Positions 21,473-31,295 are shown, counted from the first letter of the stretch. The stretch is DNA of 34,216 nt from Alphaproteobacteria bacterium (GCA_028281985.1 JANQIU010000043.1:1-34216); one strand, 5' to 3'. Numbers and translations: made by a program. The notes: generated by a model from the sequence alone, not told the origin.

Positions 21473-22396
21473 ATGGTCGTTCGAGTCTTTTGGAGCATGC
21501 TCGGCCTGCTGACCGCGCATCTCGCGACCGGGTCTGCCTGGGCGCAGACCACGCCTTCCGACGTCCTGCGACACGTCGAGGCGATGGCGCAGCAGGTCGC
21601 CTTGTATCGCTTCGCCGACGGTATCGATCCGGATCTGCCTGAGGTGACGGCGGACGACATCAGGATGCCGCGCCACGTCCTCCAACAGGCCCGGATCGTC
21701 TACCGGAGGATTGAGATGCTGCGTTGGCTGAACGGACTGGAGACGGAACCGCTGTCACCGGTCCCGCCACAGGAGATCCGGCCTGCCGATGTCCTGGCCG
21801 TCGTGGAGCGAGCCCGCGCGGCACTGGCCGATCTGGCACCGGTCTACGGGGTCCCCGCCGTGACCAATCTCCCGGAAGGCCGCACACCGGTCGAACCGAA
21901 GGATGTCATGGCGGCCCTGCAGTCGCTGTCTCAAGGTCTGGACGATCTGGGCCTACCGGACATTGTTCCAAACGACGTGTTCAGGATCGCACACGCGATG
22001 CGCGTCCACGCCGACGGCCTGGCGGAGGCTCGCGGGGTCGAAGTTCCTGCCTTGCCCCACACGGCCGACCAGAGACAACCCGCGGATGTCTTCGAAGCGG
22101 GACTGCTCTTGCTGGAAGAGCTTCAGGCGTTTGACGATGCCACGGGCAACTATCTGCCGGGCGGCGTTGCGGCCATCGCGCGCCCATCCGGGCGCGTCGA
22201 TCCGTCGGACGTGATCAGGCTGCTGGAGCTTGTCCTTGCCGACATCTACAGCGTGTCCGTGGCGCTGGGCGACGAACGGTGGCTCGAAGACCCGGCACCC
22301 CAGGTCGGGCGAACCCCGGCGGATGTGTTCGACGAGGTGAGCCGCACCCGAATGATCGTCGTCGCGCTGACCGCCAGCGCGCAAGGATTACCGTGA
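21473..22396 (+). CDS. Secreted protein with eight degenerate P-x-[DH]-V repeats, function unknown
   Basis: Signal peptide MVVRVFWSMLGLLTAHLATGSAWAQ; repeats TPSDVLR, MPRHVLQ, RPADVLA, EPKDVMA, VPNDVFR, QPADVFE, DPSDVIR, TPADVFD, each followed by a helical segment. Confidence 0.8.
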   Translation: MVVRVFWSMLGLLTAHLATGSAWAQTTPSDVLRHVEAMAQQVALYRFADGIDPDLPEVTADDIRMPRHVLQQARIVYRRIEMLRWLNGLETEPLSPVPPQEIRPADVLAVVERARAALADLAPVYGVPAVTNLPEGRTPVEPKDVMAALQSLSQGLDDLGLPDIVPNDVFRIAHAMRVHADGLAEARGVEVPALPHTADQRQPADVFEAGLLLLEELQAFDDATGNYLPGGVAAIARPSGRVDPSDVIRLLELVLADIYSVSVALGDERWLEDPAPQVGRTPADVFDEVSRTRMIVVALTASAQGLP

Positions 22397-23208
22397 TGCG
22401 CCGGTTGGGTATGGAGGCGCGGGCCATCATTCCGACCGCGCCGATGACGCTGATGATCGTCCCGCTGCTGGCCCTTGCGATCGTCGCCTTCAAGTTGACG
22501 GAGTCGATCAGCAACTCCGTGATGGACAGCCTCGGTGAAGTCGACTCAGAGGCAGCACGGGCTCTGTCTGCCACGGAAGCGATCGTGGTTCTCCAGGGGG
22601 CGAATGCCGAACTGGTGGCAACCCTCGCTCAGGTATCACAGATCCATCAGTCGGCGTTGCTGGGCAACGATCCTGCCGCCACCGGAGACGTTCGTGCCGC
22701 CCGAGCGAGACTGACCGCGTCCAGCAACGCCCTGGCGACATCGCTGACCGGACTGGGCAGGGTGCGCGAGGCCTTGGCATCCCACCCGGCAACCGCCCAT
22801 GCGGAAGTCCGGCGCATGATGGGCTTCGCCGAGCGGGGCGCGACCATCGTACCCCGGGTTGTGTCGCTGTTCGTTGAAGCCAACGAACGGACCCTGGGGC
22901 GCCTTGAAACGGGCGAACCGGACGCCGCCCGCGCCAACTTCCTCTTCGAAGAACGCGCGCGGCTGGAGGCGGTGACCCACCGCGTCGGCCGGCAGGTGGA
23001 GGTGCTGGAGAACCTGGCCCGACAGGTCTCGGCGATCGAGGCCGGGCAAGTGAGCGACATCATCGCCACGGCATCGCAGCGTGCGACCAGTCGACTTTGG
23101 ATCGGAGCCATCGCCGCCGCCCTGATCATCGCGGTCGTCGTCGGCCTGGCCCTGCGAACCGTCCGGCGGGCGCGCGCGCCCAAGACGGTGCCGCAGGCAC
23201 GGCGCTGA
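22396..23208 (+). CDS. Two-TM chemoreceptor/sensor-like protein lacking an output domain
   Basis: TM near N-terminus (APMTLMIVPLLALAIVAFKL), long helical periplasmic-type region, TM near C-terminus (LWIGAIAAALIIAVVVGLAL), then ends; ATG overlaps preceding stop (TGATG). Confidence 0.78.
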   Translation: MRRLGMEARAIIPTAPMTLMIVPLLALAIVAFKLTESISNSVMDSLGEVDSEAARALSATEAIVVLQGANAELVATLAQVSQIHQSALLGNDPAATGDVRAARARLTASSNALATSLTGLGRVREALASHPATAHAEVRRMMGFAERGATIVPRVVSLFVEANERTLGRLETGEPDAARANFLFEERARLEAVTHRVGRQVEVLENLARQVSAIEAGQVSDIIATASQRATSRLWIGAIAAALIIAVVVGLALRTVRRARAPKTVPQARR

Positions 23209-23223
23209 CGATACCAGCGGGAC

Positions 23224-23751
23224 TCAAGCCCCCTCGAACGCCATCAGGGTTAGCACCGACTTGCCCATCGCCTCGATCCGCTTGCGGCCGCCCAGGTCCG
23301 GCAGGTCGATCACGAAGGACGTGCCGATGACCACGCCGCCGGCCCGTTCGATCAGCTTGATCGCCGCCTCTACCGTGCCGCCGGTGGCGATCAGGTCGTC
23401 GACGATCAGAACCTGCTCACCCGGCGCGATGGCGTCCTCGTGCATCTCCATGACGTCGGTGCCGTATTCCAGCGCATATTCCTGGGCCATCGTCCGCCAC
23501 GGCAGCTTGCCCTTCTTGCGCACGGGCACGAAGCCGACCGAAAGCTGGTGCGACACCGCCCCGCCCAGGATGAACCCCCGCGCCTCGATCCCCACCACCT
23601 TGTCGATCTTGGTCCCGGCGTAGGGCTGCACCAGCTGGTCGACCGCCTGGCGAAAGCCGCGGGCGTCCTGCAACAAGGTGGTGATATCGCGGAACAGGAT
23701 CCCGGCATGGGGGTGATCCGGAATGGTGCGGATCAGATCCTTTAGCTCCAT
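23224..23751 (-). CDS. apt: Adenine phosphoribosyltransferase
   Basis: [55 protein letters not shown]. Confidence 0.97.
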   Translation of the reverse strand: MELKDLIRTIPDHPHAGILFRDITTLLQDARGFRQAVDQLVQPYAGTKIDKVVGIEARGFILGGAVSHQLSVGFVPVRKKGKLPWRTMAQEYALEYGTDVMEMHEDAIAPGEQVLIVDDLIATGGTVEAAIKLIERAGGVVIGTSFVIDLPDLGGRKRIEAMGKSVLTLMAFEGA

Positions 23752-23808
23752 GGGGGCGCACCCTTTGTCGATGGCTGGTGTCGGAAAGGCGGCTGGCCGG
23801 CCCGGGCC

Positions 23809-24684
<876 letters not shown>

Positions 24685-24874
24685 CGTCCACGCCTCCGCC
24701 GTGCTTGCCAGTATGGGTTCATGCAGGATCAACCTGCACCGGCCGGCACAGGGGCAGCCAAGCTAGCGCAGTTGCGCCGGGCCTGAAAGCCGGCCACGCA
24801 TGGCTGGGTTACGCCTCGCCGCCCTCGCCCGCCTTGCCAACCGCCGACCCCGCGCCTATGTTCGCCGCCCTTGG

Positions 24875-24950
<76 letters not shown>

Positions 24951-25003
24951 AGGAAATCAAGACGTTAGCGGCATTCGGTTGAGAACAAGACTGGAACGCC
25001 GTT

Positions 25004-25030
25004 GAGTTGAAAAGTTGAAAGTTTCAACTC
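25004..25030. repeat. Overlapping inverted/direct repeat (GAGTTGAAA-AGTTGAAA-G-TTTCAACTC)
   Basis: GAGTTGAAA (25004-25012) and AGTTGAAA (25013-25020) are both complementary to TTTCAACTC (25022-25030). Confidence 0.7.
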
Positions 25031-25115
25031 TTGGCTCTGATCTGTTCTCCCCACCTCAGAACCCATTTTTATAGCGGCTTGAGAGCATCACCGGCTGGGC
25101 GCGGATGCGTCTCGG

Positions 25116-26369
25116 TTAGAACGGCGTATAGTCGTGCCCGTGGTCTTCTCGCGTAGCCGCGTTTGGATCGTGCTCCACGATGAACCGAGCCCTTTGGAGA
25201 AGCTCATCGAAAGTGATGATTTCGGGGCGCCACGTATGTCGCCGGTATAGCTCAAAAGACCTGAACTTGGGCACATTGACTCCACGGTCTGATTGAAACT
25301 GCCCTAGTGAACCGATAACCAGGTATGAGCGTGGTTGGAGGTTGAACAGGGTCTCGCCAGTCGGGTCGCCTACGTCATTGGTCGGCCTCAGCTCACGACC
25401 GAGTGTTTCGATTGCCGCCTGAACGGTCGTTTGGATTTGGGCCACGCCCGCCGCTAGCTCGGCCGATGGCGGCCAGACATCTGGGCGATACGACGTCGAA
25501 CCAAGCAAGGCCGTGTCGTGGCGCTTGATTTCTACAAAGCACAGCGAGCTAACGATCCCGAGGGTCTTCATGACCGCATCGGAACGCTTGCCGGCCCCCC
25601 CAAGGTCATGGCCGCGAACGATCTGCTCAAGCTTCCGTTCGTCGAGCTTGGACAGGAACTGATACGAGAGCCCGTAGCCGAAAATCCAGGTATTGGCTTC
25701 AAAAAACTTCTGCCAAACGTCCTCTGGTTTACATAGAAGCCGTTCTACCTCTTCAGAAAAATAGTCTGAATCATATAGCAAAGAATGGAATTTCTGAATC
25801 TGTTTTCGTCGATAGCCAATAGAAATTAGGTCATGGGTGATGTTTTCTTGTTGTGCAAGGCTCGTGAAGAGCTCTGCGTTCTTCACGAAAATGCGGTGCG
25901 CCTGTTGTTGGTCAAGAATGACGTCGCGCAGGATCTCGTCTGACAGATGAACTTTGGCGGCACCATCCAAAGGCATAGTATTAATACCAGCAAGGAAGTC
26001 TTTAAGCGTATCAATTTCTCTACCTGTGAATGTAAAATACTGCGCTCTTGCCGGACCACTCTTGCTGCTATATTTCTGGAACGTCAACCTCCGGATCGAA
26101 CGGTCGTCCTCCAAGAAAGTTGCCTTGATTTCGTATCGTCCTGCGGGGGTCACCCGTAGAAGCATCTCGCCATTCACGGTCGCGAACTGCAGCCCTGGTT
26201 GGCCTTCAACGATATGCGACGCTATCCGCAAATGCCTGCCGGTCAGGTCTTCCGTGAACCGCCTGCTGAAGATGGTTTTGTCAGTTCGTCGGTCGAAGAA
26301 CCACTTTCTTTCATCGTACTCGCCGGTCACGTTCCGCCTCCCGAACTGACGTAGTACGAGTGATAACAT
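25116..26369 (-). CDS. Shedu-like (DUF4263, SduA C-terminal) anti-phage nuclease
   Basis: WQKFFEANTWIFGYGL, GKRSDAVMKTLGIVSSLCFVEIKRHDTALLGSTSYRPDVWPPSAELAAGVAQIQTTV: PD-(D/E)xK arrangement with the Shedu-type WIFG / ExK / YR...EL..A..Q pattern. Start at 26369 inferred; frame is open upstream to 26741. Confidence 0.82.
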   Translation of the reverse strand: MLSLVLRQFGRRNVTGEYDERKWFFDRRTDKTIFSRRFTEDLTGRHLRIASHIVEGQPGLQFATVNGEMLLRVTPAGRYEIKATFLEDDRSIRRLTFQKYSSKSGPARAQYFTFTGREIDTLKDFLAGINTMPLDGAAKVHLSDEILRDVILDQQQAHRIFVKNAELFTSLAQQENITHDLISIGYRRKQIQKFHSLLYDSDYFSEEVERLLCKPEDVWQKFFEANTWIFGYGLSYQFLSKLDERKLEQIVRGHDLGGAGKRSDAVMKTLGIVSSLCFVEIKRHDTALLGSTSYRPDVWPPSAELAAGVAQIQTTVQAAIETLGRELRPTNDVGDPTGETLFNLQPRSYLVIGSLGQFQSDRGVNVPKFRSFELYRRHTWRPEIITFDELLQRARFIVEHDPNAATREDHGHDYTPF

Positions 26370-26844
26370 GGGTCCGAATGCGCGTCCTATCACAGAGCGC
26401 GCCCGCCGATCCGTGCAACATGTTAGAGGCCATTTGTCATTCAGATCCGCAGCCTGAGTACGGCGGTTCGTGACCCACTGCGGCCTGTTCGAACTGTCTG
26501 GCCCGCTTGATCTCGGTATCAAGAACGGTCGTATGTTCTGGTGACACAGACTTACGAGTTCTGGTGGCGCTGATAGCGGCACGGAGCCCGATGCCGAAAA
26601 TCGTGCTCGTGCCGTACACCGTCTGCAGGTTCTGGAGCTGCAGGCAGTAGGTGATCCACGGCCAGGACCTCTACGGTCAGCGGCCCTGTCGGTTCTGATT
26701 GAAACGATGCGGCACCCGGCGTGAAAGCGAACCCGGTTCACAGATCCCTTGATGGCCGCTATCGTAAATGTCGATACTCCAACTGAGGTTAGTTGGTGAA
26801 AAGGTTAGCTCTTAAGCCTAGCCGATTGGAGTTGGTCGAAATAT

Positions 26845-27366
26845 ATGTCGAAATATAGAAAGTCAGGAACTCAAAACATGACAGATAAAAGCGATGCATT
26901 AAGCAAGCATGTTCCGGTATTGACTAAGCTAGATATGATAGAAAAAGAAGTATCTATCGATCCTCAGATAAAAGCAGCTCTGGATCCAGGCTCCGAAATC
27001 AATGAAAAAAACACTATTCTTTTGACCAAACGCTTCACCAAGGATGAGTTTAGTTTTAAGAACCCACGCCCTACGCTCATTCAATTTAGAAATTTCGAAG
27101 TTATATTCACTGACCGTGGAAAGGTCGTGATAGGTGCGCGATACTACAACCACAGGAAACCACCGGTTAATCCAGTTAGTGTTCATATGGGCACGCAGAA
27201 TGGAACGGAGTTAGACAAGTTCCTTTTTATGAATCCGATTTCTAACAGATGCAGAACATGGAAGCGCATTAGTTGGACCGGAGAATATGACGCAGACTTA
27301 TACGAACTGATTGGGACTGGATGGGTGGAGTTACGTCGTCCGGAAGAGCAATTCAGATGGTGTTAA
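26845..27366 (+). CDS. AT-rich hypothetical protein in genomic island
   Basis: 173-aa ORF in low-GC region; no family recognised. Confidence 0.6.
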   Translation: MSKYRKSGTQNMTDKSDALSKHVPVLTKLDMIEKEVSIDPQIKAALDPGSEINEKNTILLTKRFTKDEFSFKNPRPTLIQFRNFEVIFTDRGKVVIGARYYNHRKPPVNPVSVHMGTQNGTELDKFLFMNPISNRCRTWKRISWTGEYDADLYELIGTGWVELRRPEEQFRWC

Positions 27367-27828
27367 ATCATAAAATGACCCTCCGATAAGGAGGCCCGTT
27401 CAAGGAAATATCACAGTCACTTCTTCTTTTTGATCTATTCTACTTGAGTGGTAGGTGTGGCGTGATAATTCTTTGTATTAAAGAAAATCTCTAGGAACGA
27501 TGACCGCTAATACAACGTACGAGTCAATCACCAGTATTCTCTTTGCCACGCGAGCAGGGACCCGGGAATTCGAGCCAGACAACGGTCACAAACCCAGGGC
27601 GAACCCGCGTCGCGTTCCAACAGGTTTGTGGCCAGTTCAGCTGGGTGCGCACGACAGCAATTGGCACGAAGCGGCCTTTGTCGACGCGCGGCATCAGGTT
27701 CGTTCTCACGGCCTTGTACCCATTCTCAGCAATCCAAGCCTGTCGCTGACAGCCCGCGCCCGGTCGTGTCGACCTTGAGAATGTCAAAGGCGATGATCTC
27801 GGCCCCGAAGCTAGATGATTTCAAGCCA

Positions 27829-28930
27829 CTATGTATAGTCGACCATCAACGCCCGCTCGTGCGCCAGGCGCTTCCGGAACGCCTGTTCGGCGAGCCGTTC
27901 GGTGCGGATCAGATACCGGTCGAGGATCTGATCGACCGCCGTCAACGTGTGGCCGGTGATCGACACAATCTCCGCTTTCCGGCACCCGGCTTCAGAAAGT
28001 CGCGTCACGGCGGTGTGGCGTAGATGGGCGAACTTCACGCCCTCATAGATCGGCCATTTCTCGTGTGCGATCTCCCGGACCCTGCGAACGAGCTTGCGAA
28101 AATTGTCTTCCCCGTATGGCCGCCTCGTCGCTTCCGATACGAGCAAGGTTGTTGCGGCGATCGCGTCGCCGGCCGGCCGTGCGTCCCCAATCCGCGCGAT
28201 CAGATCGGAGAGGTGTGGGACGATGCCGACGGGCAATGGCACGCCGGCGCCGGTCTTCGACGTTGTCAGGCGCAACACGCCGTCCTGCAGGGGGTCGACC
28301 GGGATGCGCAGTAGGTCGCCTTCCCGCAGCCCAAACCAGCAATTCAACACGGCCGCATAGCCGATCGACGGGCGCCCGATCTTCTGTGCGGCCTCCGCGA
28401 AGAGGGCGACCGCTTCGTGGGACCAAAGCTTGCCCTTGGCGGCCGTGGCGCGGATGCCGGGCCGCTGTGCCGGGTTATCGAGGCCGGGGAAGTGCAGCTT
28501 GTCGGCTTTGTTCCAGATCAGCCGAATGACCCGCACCAGGGCGGCGGCCTGGGACGGTGCCCGCTGGCGCAGTCGATCGTATACGGCTTCGACGATGACG
28601 GCGGTCACCTGACGCGGTTTCTGGTCGCCCCATAGGCGATCGATCGTGCCGATGAGCTTCCGAAACTCATTCTGGGTTTTCGGGGCCGGTTCGGTGAAAA
28701 AAACGACTGGCTTTGTAGGCTTCCGTCAGGGCCTTGACGGTTGCCAGCGCTGTGCCGCGTGGCGTCGACTGTGGTGGCCGTGGCGATGGATTGCGGGCGC
28801 GGGCCTGGTCGAGCTGCCGGTTGATGCTTTCGGCTTCCGCAGCGACCTTGACGGGGTCATCGTCCAGCCGCTTTGGCTCCCAACCAACCATCCACACCAC
28901 AGGACGAGCAGGCTTCTCGCACCTCACCAA
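27829..28930 (-). pseudogene. Tyrosine recombinase/integrase split by a +1 frameshift
   Basis: C-terminal catalytic part (27829-28608 ORF): LREGDLL, TSKTGAGVPLP, HLRHTAVTRL, ITGHT, DRYL. N-terminal part (28667-28930) is in another frame; removing one base from A7 at 28697-28703 gives continuous ...EAYKASRFFTEPAPKTQNEFRKLIGTIDRLWGDQKPRQVTAVIVEAVYDRL... Confidence 0.88.
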
Positions 28931-28980
28931 GAGGGGTCAAATCTGAAAGCCGATCCCTCCGCTCAAGGGGTCAACATTCC

Positions 28981-30012
28981 ATGCCGATCCACACAATCGA
29001 CCCAAGGTGGGACCTCGCCCGCCGTACGGTGATTGATTGTGCCGCGACTTGTCGGTTGAATATCCTCCACAGCCTTAAACGTACTTTTGGGGGAAAGGTC
29101 GACGAGATGGCCGCGAGTAAGTGGAATTCGAAGACCAACAAAAACAGTTACGCCGACAGCGCTATATCAGTTTTGTGCCCGATAACATTGGTGTTCTCTC
29201 CCAACAAATCGTTGCCTCGATTTGTCAGAGAATCCTACGTTGGCCTCCTGCGGGCAGGATACAATGTGAATGTTACGCAAGATTTTGAAGTTTTGCTTAG
29301 TACTAGTACATCAGGTTCTTCTCCCCGGATCGAGCATGAAGGGCGCAGAGGCATCTACATTATTTATGATCCAACGAAATCAGGAAACTTCGCTCTGCAA
29401 ATCCACTCAAGGCTCAACGAGAATAAGCATAATATAAATCCAAAGATAGGAATTGTTTATATCATTAACCGAAGGAGTGGCAAGATGATGGATTTTTCAT
29501 TTAGCCATCCAAATACCTTAGCACTATGGTCATATCCGATTACATCCAACAAAACTCTTGAAACAATAAATGATATTATTACTAGCTTTGTTGATAAACT
29601 ATCTTCTGAGAAACACTCCGAATATCAAGAAGAGCCTCCTGTCTCGGCAAAATTAGCGGTGGTCCAATTACGTTCTGTGGTTACAGAATTACGCTCGTTT
29701 CAGCTCAATTCAATTAGCGCGCAGATCAACCAATTAGAGATCATCGCTGACACTCTTAATGATGATGTATCCAATATTAACGATCCGATGTTGATAAAGC
29801 GAGTTATGCACATTATTCATGGGATATTTGGTGTCGTCGATAACTCTGGAACAGCAAAAATACTGATAAAGGGTGCAATTGCTACGTTTGTCGGTCTTGG
29901 TGGTATCTGGCCTACTACTTGCTTGGGCTTGCTGCTTGCAACGTCTCATGGAAAAGACGCTCTTCTTAAGGCAATTGAGAGAATTGGTGTCAACAGGCAG
30001 GATGGCGATTAA
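28981..30012 (+). CDS. AT-rich hypothetical protein with hydrophobic C-terminal segment
   Basis: Long ORF in low-GC island; C-terminal KGAIATFVGLGGIWPTTCLGLLLATS; no family recognised. Start inferred (MPIHTIDPRW) over listed ORF start 28873. Confidence 0.65.
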   Translation: MPIHTIDPRWDLARRTVIDCAATCRLNILHSLKRTFGGKVDEMAASKWNSKTNKNSYADSAISVLCPITLVFSPNKSLPRFVRESYVGLLRAGYNVNVTQDFEVLLSTSTSGSSPRIEHEGRRGIYIIYDPTKSGNFALQIHSRLNENKHNINPKIGIVYIINRRSGKMMDFSFSHPNTLALWSYPITSNKTLETINDIITSFVDKLSSEKHSEYQEEPPVSAKLAVVQLRSVVTELRSFQLNSISAQINQLEIIADTLNDDVSNINDPMLIKRVMHIIHGIFGVVDNSGTAKILIKGAIATFVGLGGIWPTTCLGLLLATSHGKDALLKAIERIGVNRQDGD

Positions 30013-30316
30013 CTGTCTTGCTCAACGCAGGCGTGCGCATTCTCACGCAAACATCAATGCTTCGTTGTATGACGTGGTCGGGCCGCTCCCGTGCGGCATG
30101 ATCGATCGCGCCCTGCCGACTGCCGCAAAGTCCATTCGGGACCTTGCATTGCCGTGCAGCGCAGCTTTGCGTCATCTATAACAAACAATCCGAGAAATTG
30201 AGCAAAAATCAGTCGACTTTCTTCCTCTCAAACAGCGATCATTCGATCTCTGGGCATTGTCGGACGGCTGGCACGCGGCGGAGCCGCGGCGGGTCCGGGC
30301 GAAGAGGAGGACGATC

Positions 30317-30796
30317 ATGGTGCATGCACGCATGGCGGCGCAGCTGCCGATTACAACGGCGGCCGCGGCCTTTCTGGTCCTTGGCGGTTGTGCAGCCTTC
30401 GGGCCGACCGGGCAGCAGACGCTGGAGGTCCAGCCCATCGACGCCGGCACCCAGGGCAGCGTGTCCCCGTTCATCTACTCCCCGCCCAACTACGCCGGTA
30501 TCACCGCCGCCCGCATCCTGATCCCGCGGCGCAACGGGACCTTCATCGTCGCCGAGTTTTCCGACGGCAAGGAACAGGGTCAGATCGAAGTCGAGTGGCT
30601 TCTGCCCGACGGCGAACGTGTCACCTACCGGGCCGCGGATGTCCGTGCCTTTGAAGGCCAGGCCGTCCGCGGCGAGGTCGAGCGGGCAATCGTCGAGACC
30701 ACGGGCCAAACGATCCAGGAACTGACGCCCGAGCTGCGCAGCGTCATCGAAACGGCGATCACGGCTGCCTGTACCGCTGCAGGAGGCACCTGCTAG
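30317..30796 (+). CDS. Putative lipoprotein
   Basis: AAAFLVLGGCAAFGP lipobox; GC-rich codon usage resumes. Confidence 0.75.
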   Translation: MVHARMAAQLPITTAAAAFLVLGGCAAFGPTGQQTLEVQPIDAGTQGSVSPFIYSPPNYAGITAARILIPRRNGTFIVAEFSDGKEQGQIEVEWLLPDGERVTYRAADVRAFEGQAVRGEVERAIVETTGQTIQELTPELRSVIETAITAACTAAGGTC

Positions 30797-31092
30797 AGCG
30801 GGTCATTACCGGGCCTGCTTTTCAGAGATGCCAGGGGCAAGTCGGACGGCGGTTATTACGGCCGCGACCGATTGACCTGCGGGCAGATGCCTCTAAATCG
30901 CCAAAAAGTTAAAGCACGTCGCCCCTAGAACACGTGTGATGCGGTCTAGATCCTTGGTGGATCGGTGGGGTAGCGGGGGTACCAGACAGGAGGCGGGTCC
31001 GTCGGACTCGCGGACCGGATTGGTCGCCCGCTTTCCCGACGGTCATCTGCCGCTGCCACTCGGAGCACCGTAGCGATGGGAACTTCCCCGGC

Positions 31093-31290
31093 ATGAGCCT
31101 GTTGAGCAACGTCCGCATAGCCCGGCGGCGGGTCGGTTTGATGTTCGCCGTCTTCGTGGCGTCGGCCCTTGGCGCCTGCCGCACCGACATCCGCGGGCCC
31201 GACGGCCGGATCCTGGTGGACACGCGCGGGCGGAGCCGGTCGTCCTACCGCAGCAGTGGCGGCGACGGAGACGATGACGACGATGACTGA
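31093..31290 (+). CDS. Small putative lipoprotein with poly-Asp C-terminus
   Basis: MFAVFVASALGACRT lipobox; C-terminus SSGGDGDDDDDD. Confidence 0.6.
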   Translation: MSLLSNVRIARRRVGLMFAVFVASALGACRTDIRGPDGRILVDTRGRSRSSYRSSGGDGDDDDDD

Positions 31291-31295
31291 GCCCG

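Noticed and set aside
25044-25070. Weak GTTCT/AGAAC hairpin followed by ATTTTTA as a tRNA-Lys terminator
   Set aside because: Stem is only 5 bp with a separated T-run; too weak to call without transcript data.
27524-27787. Minus-strand ORF between orphan ORF and integrase
   Set aside because: No recognisable domain; treated as decayed DNA.
24951-30200. CRISPR array or long tandem repeats in the island
   Set aside because: No regularly spaced repeats seen; only the short repeat at 25004-25030.
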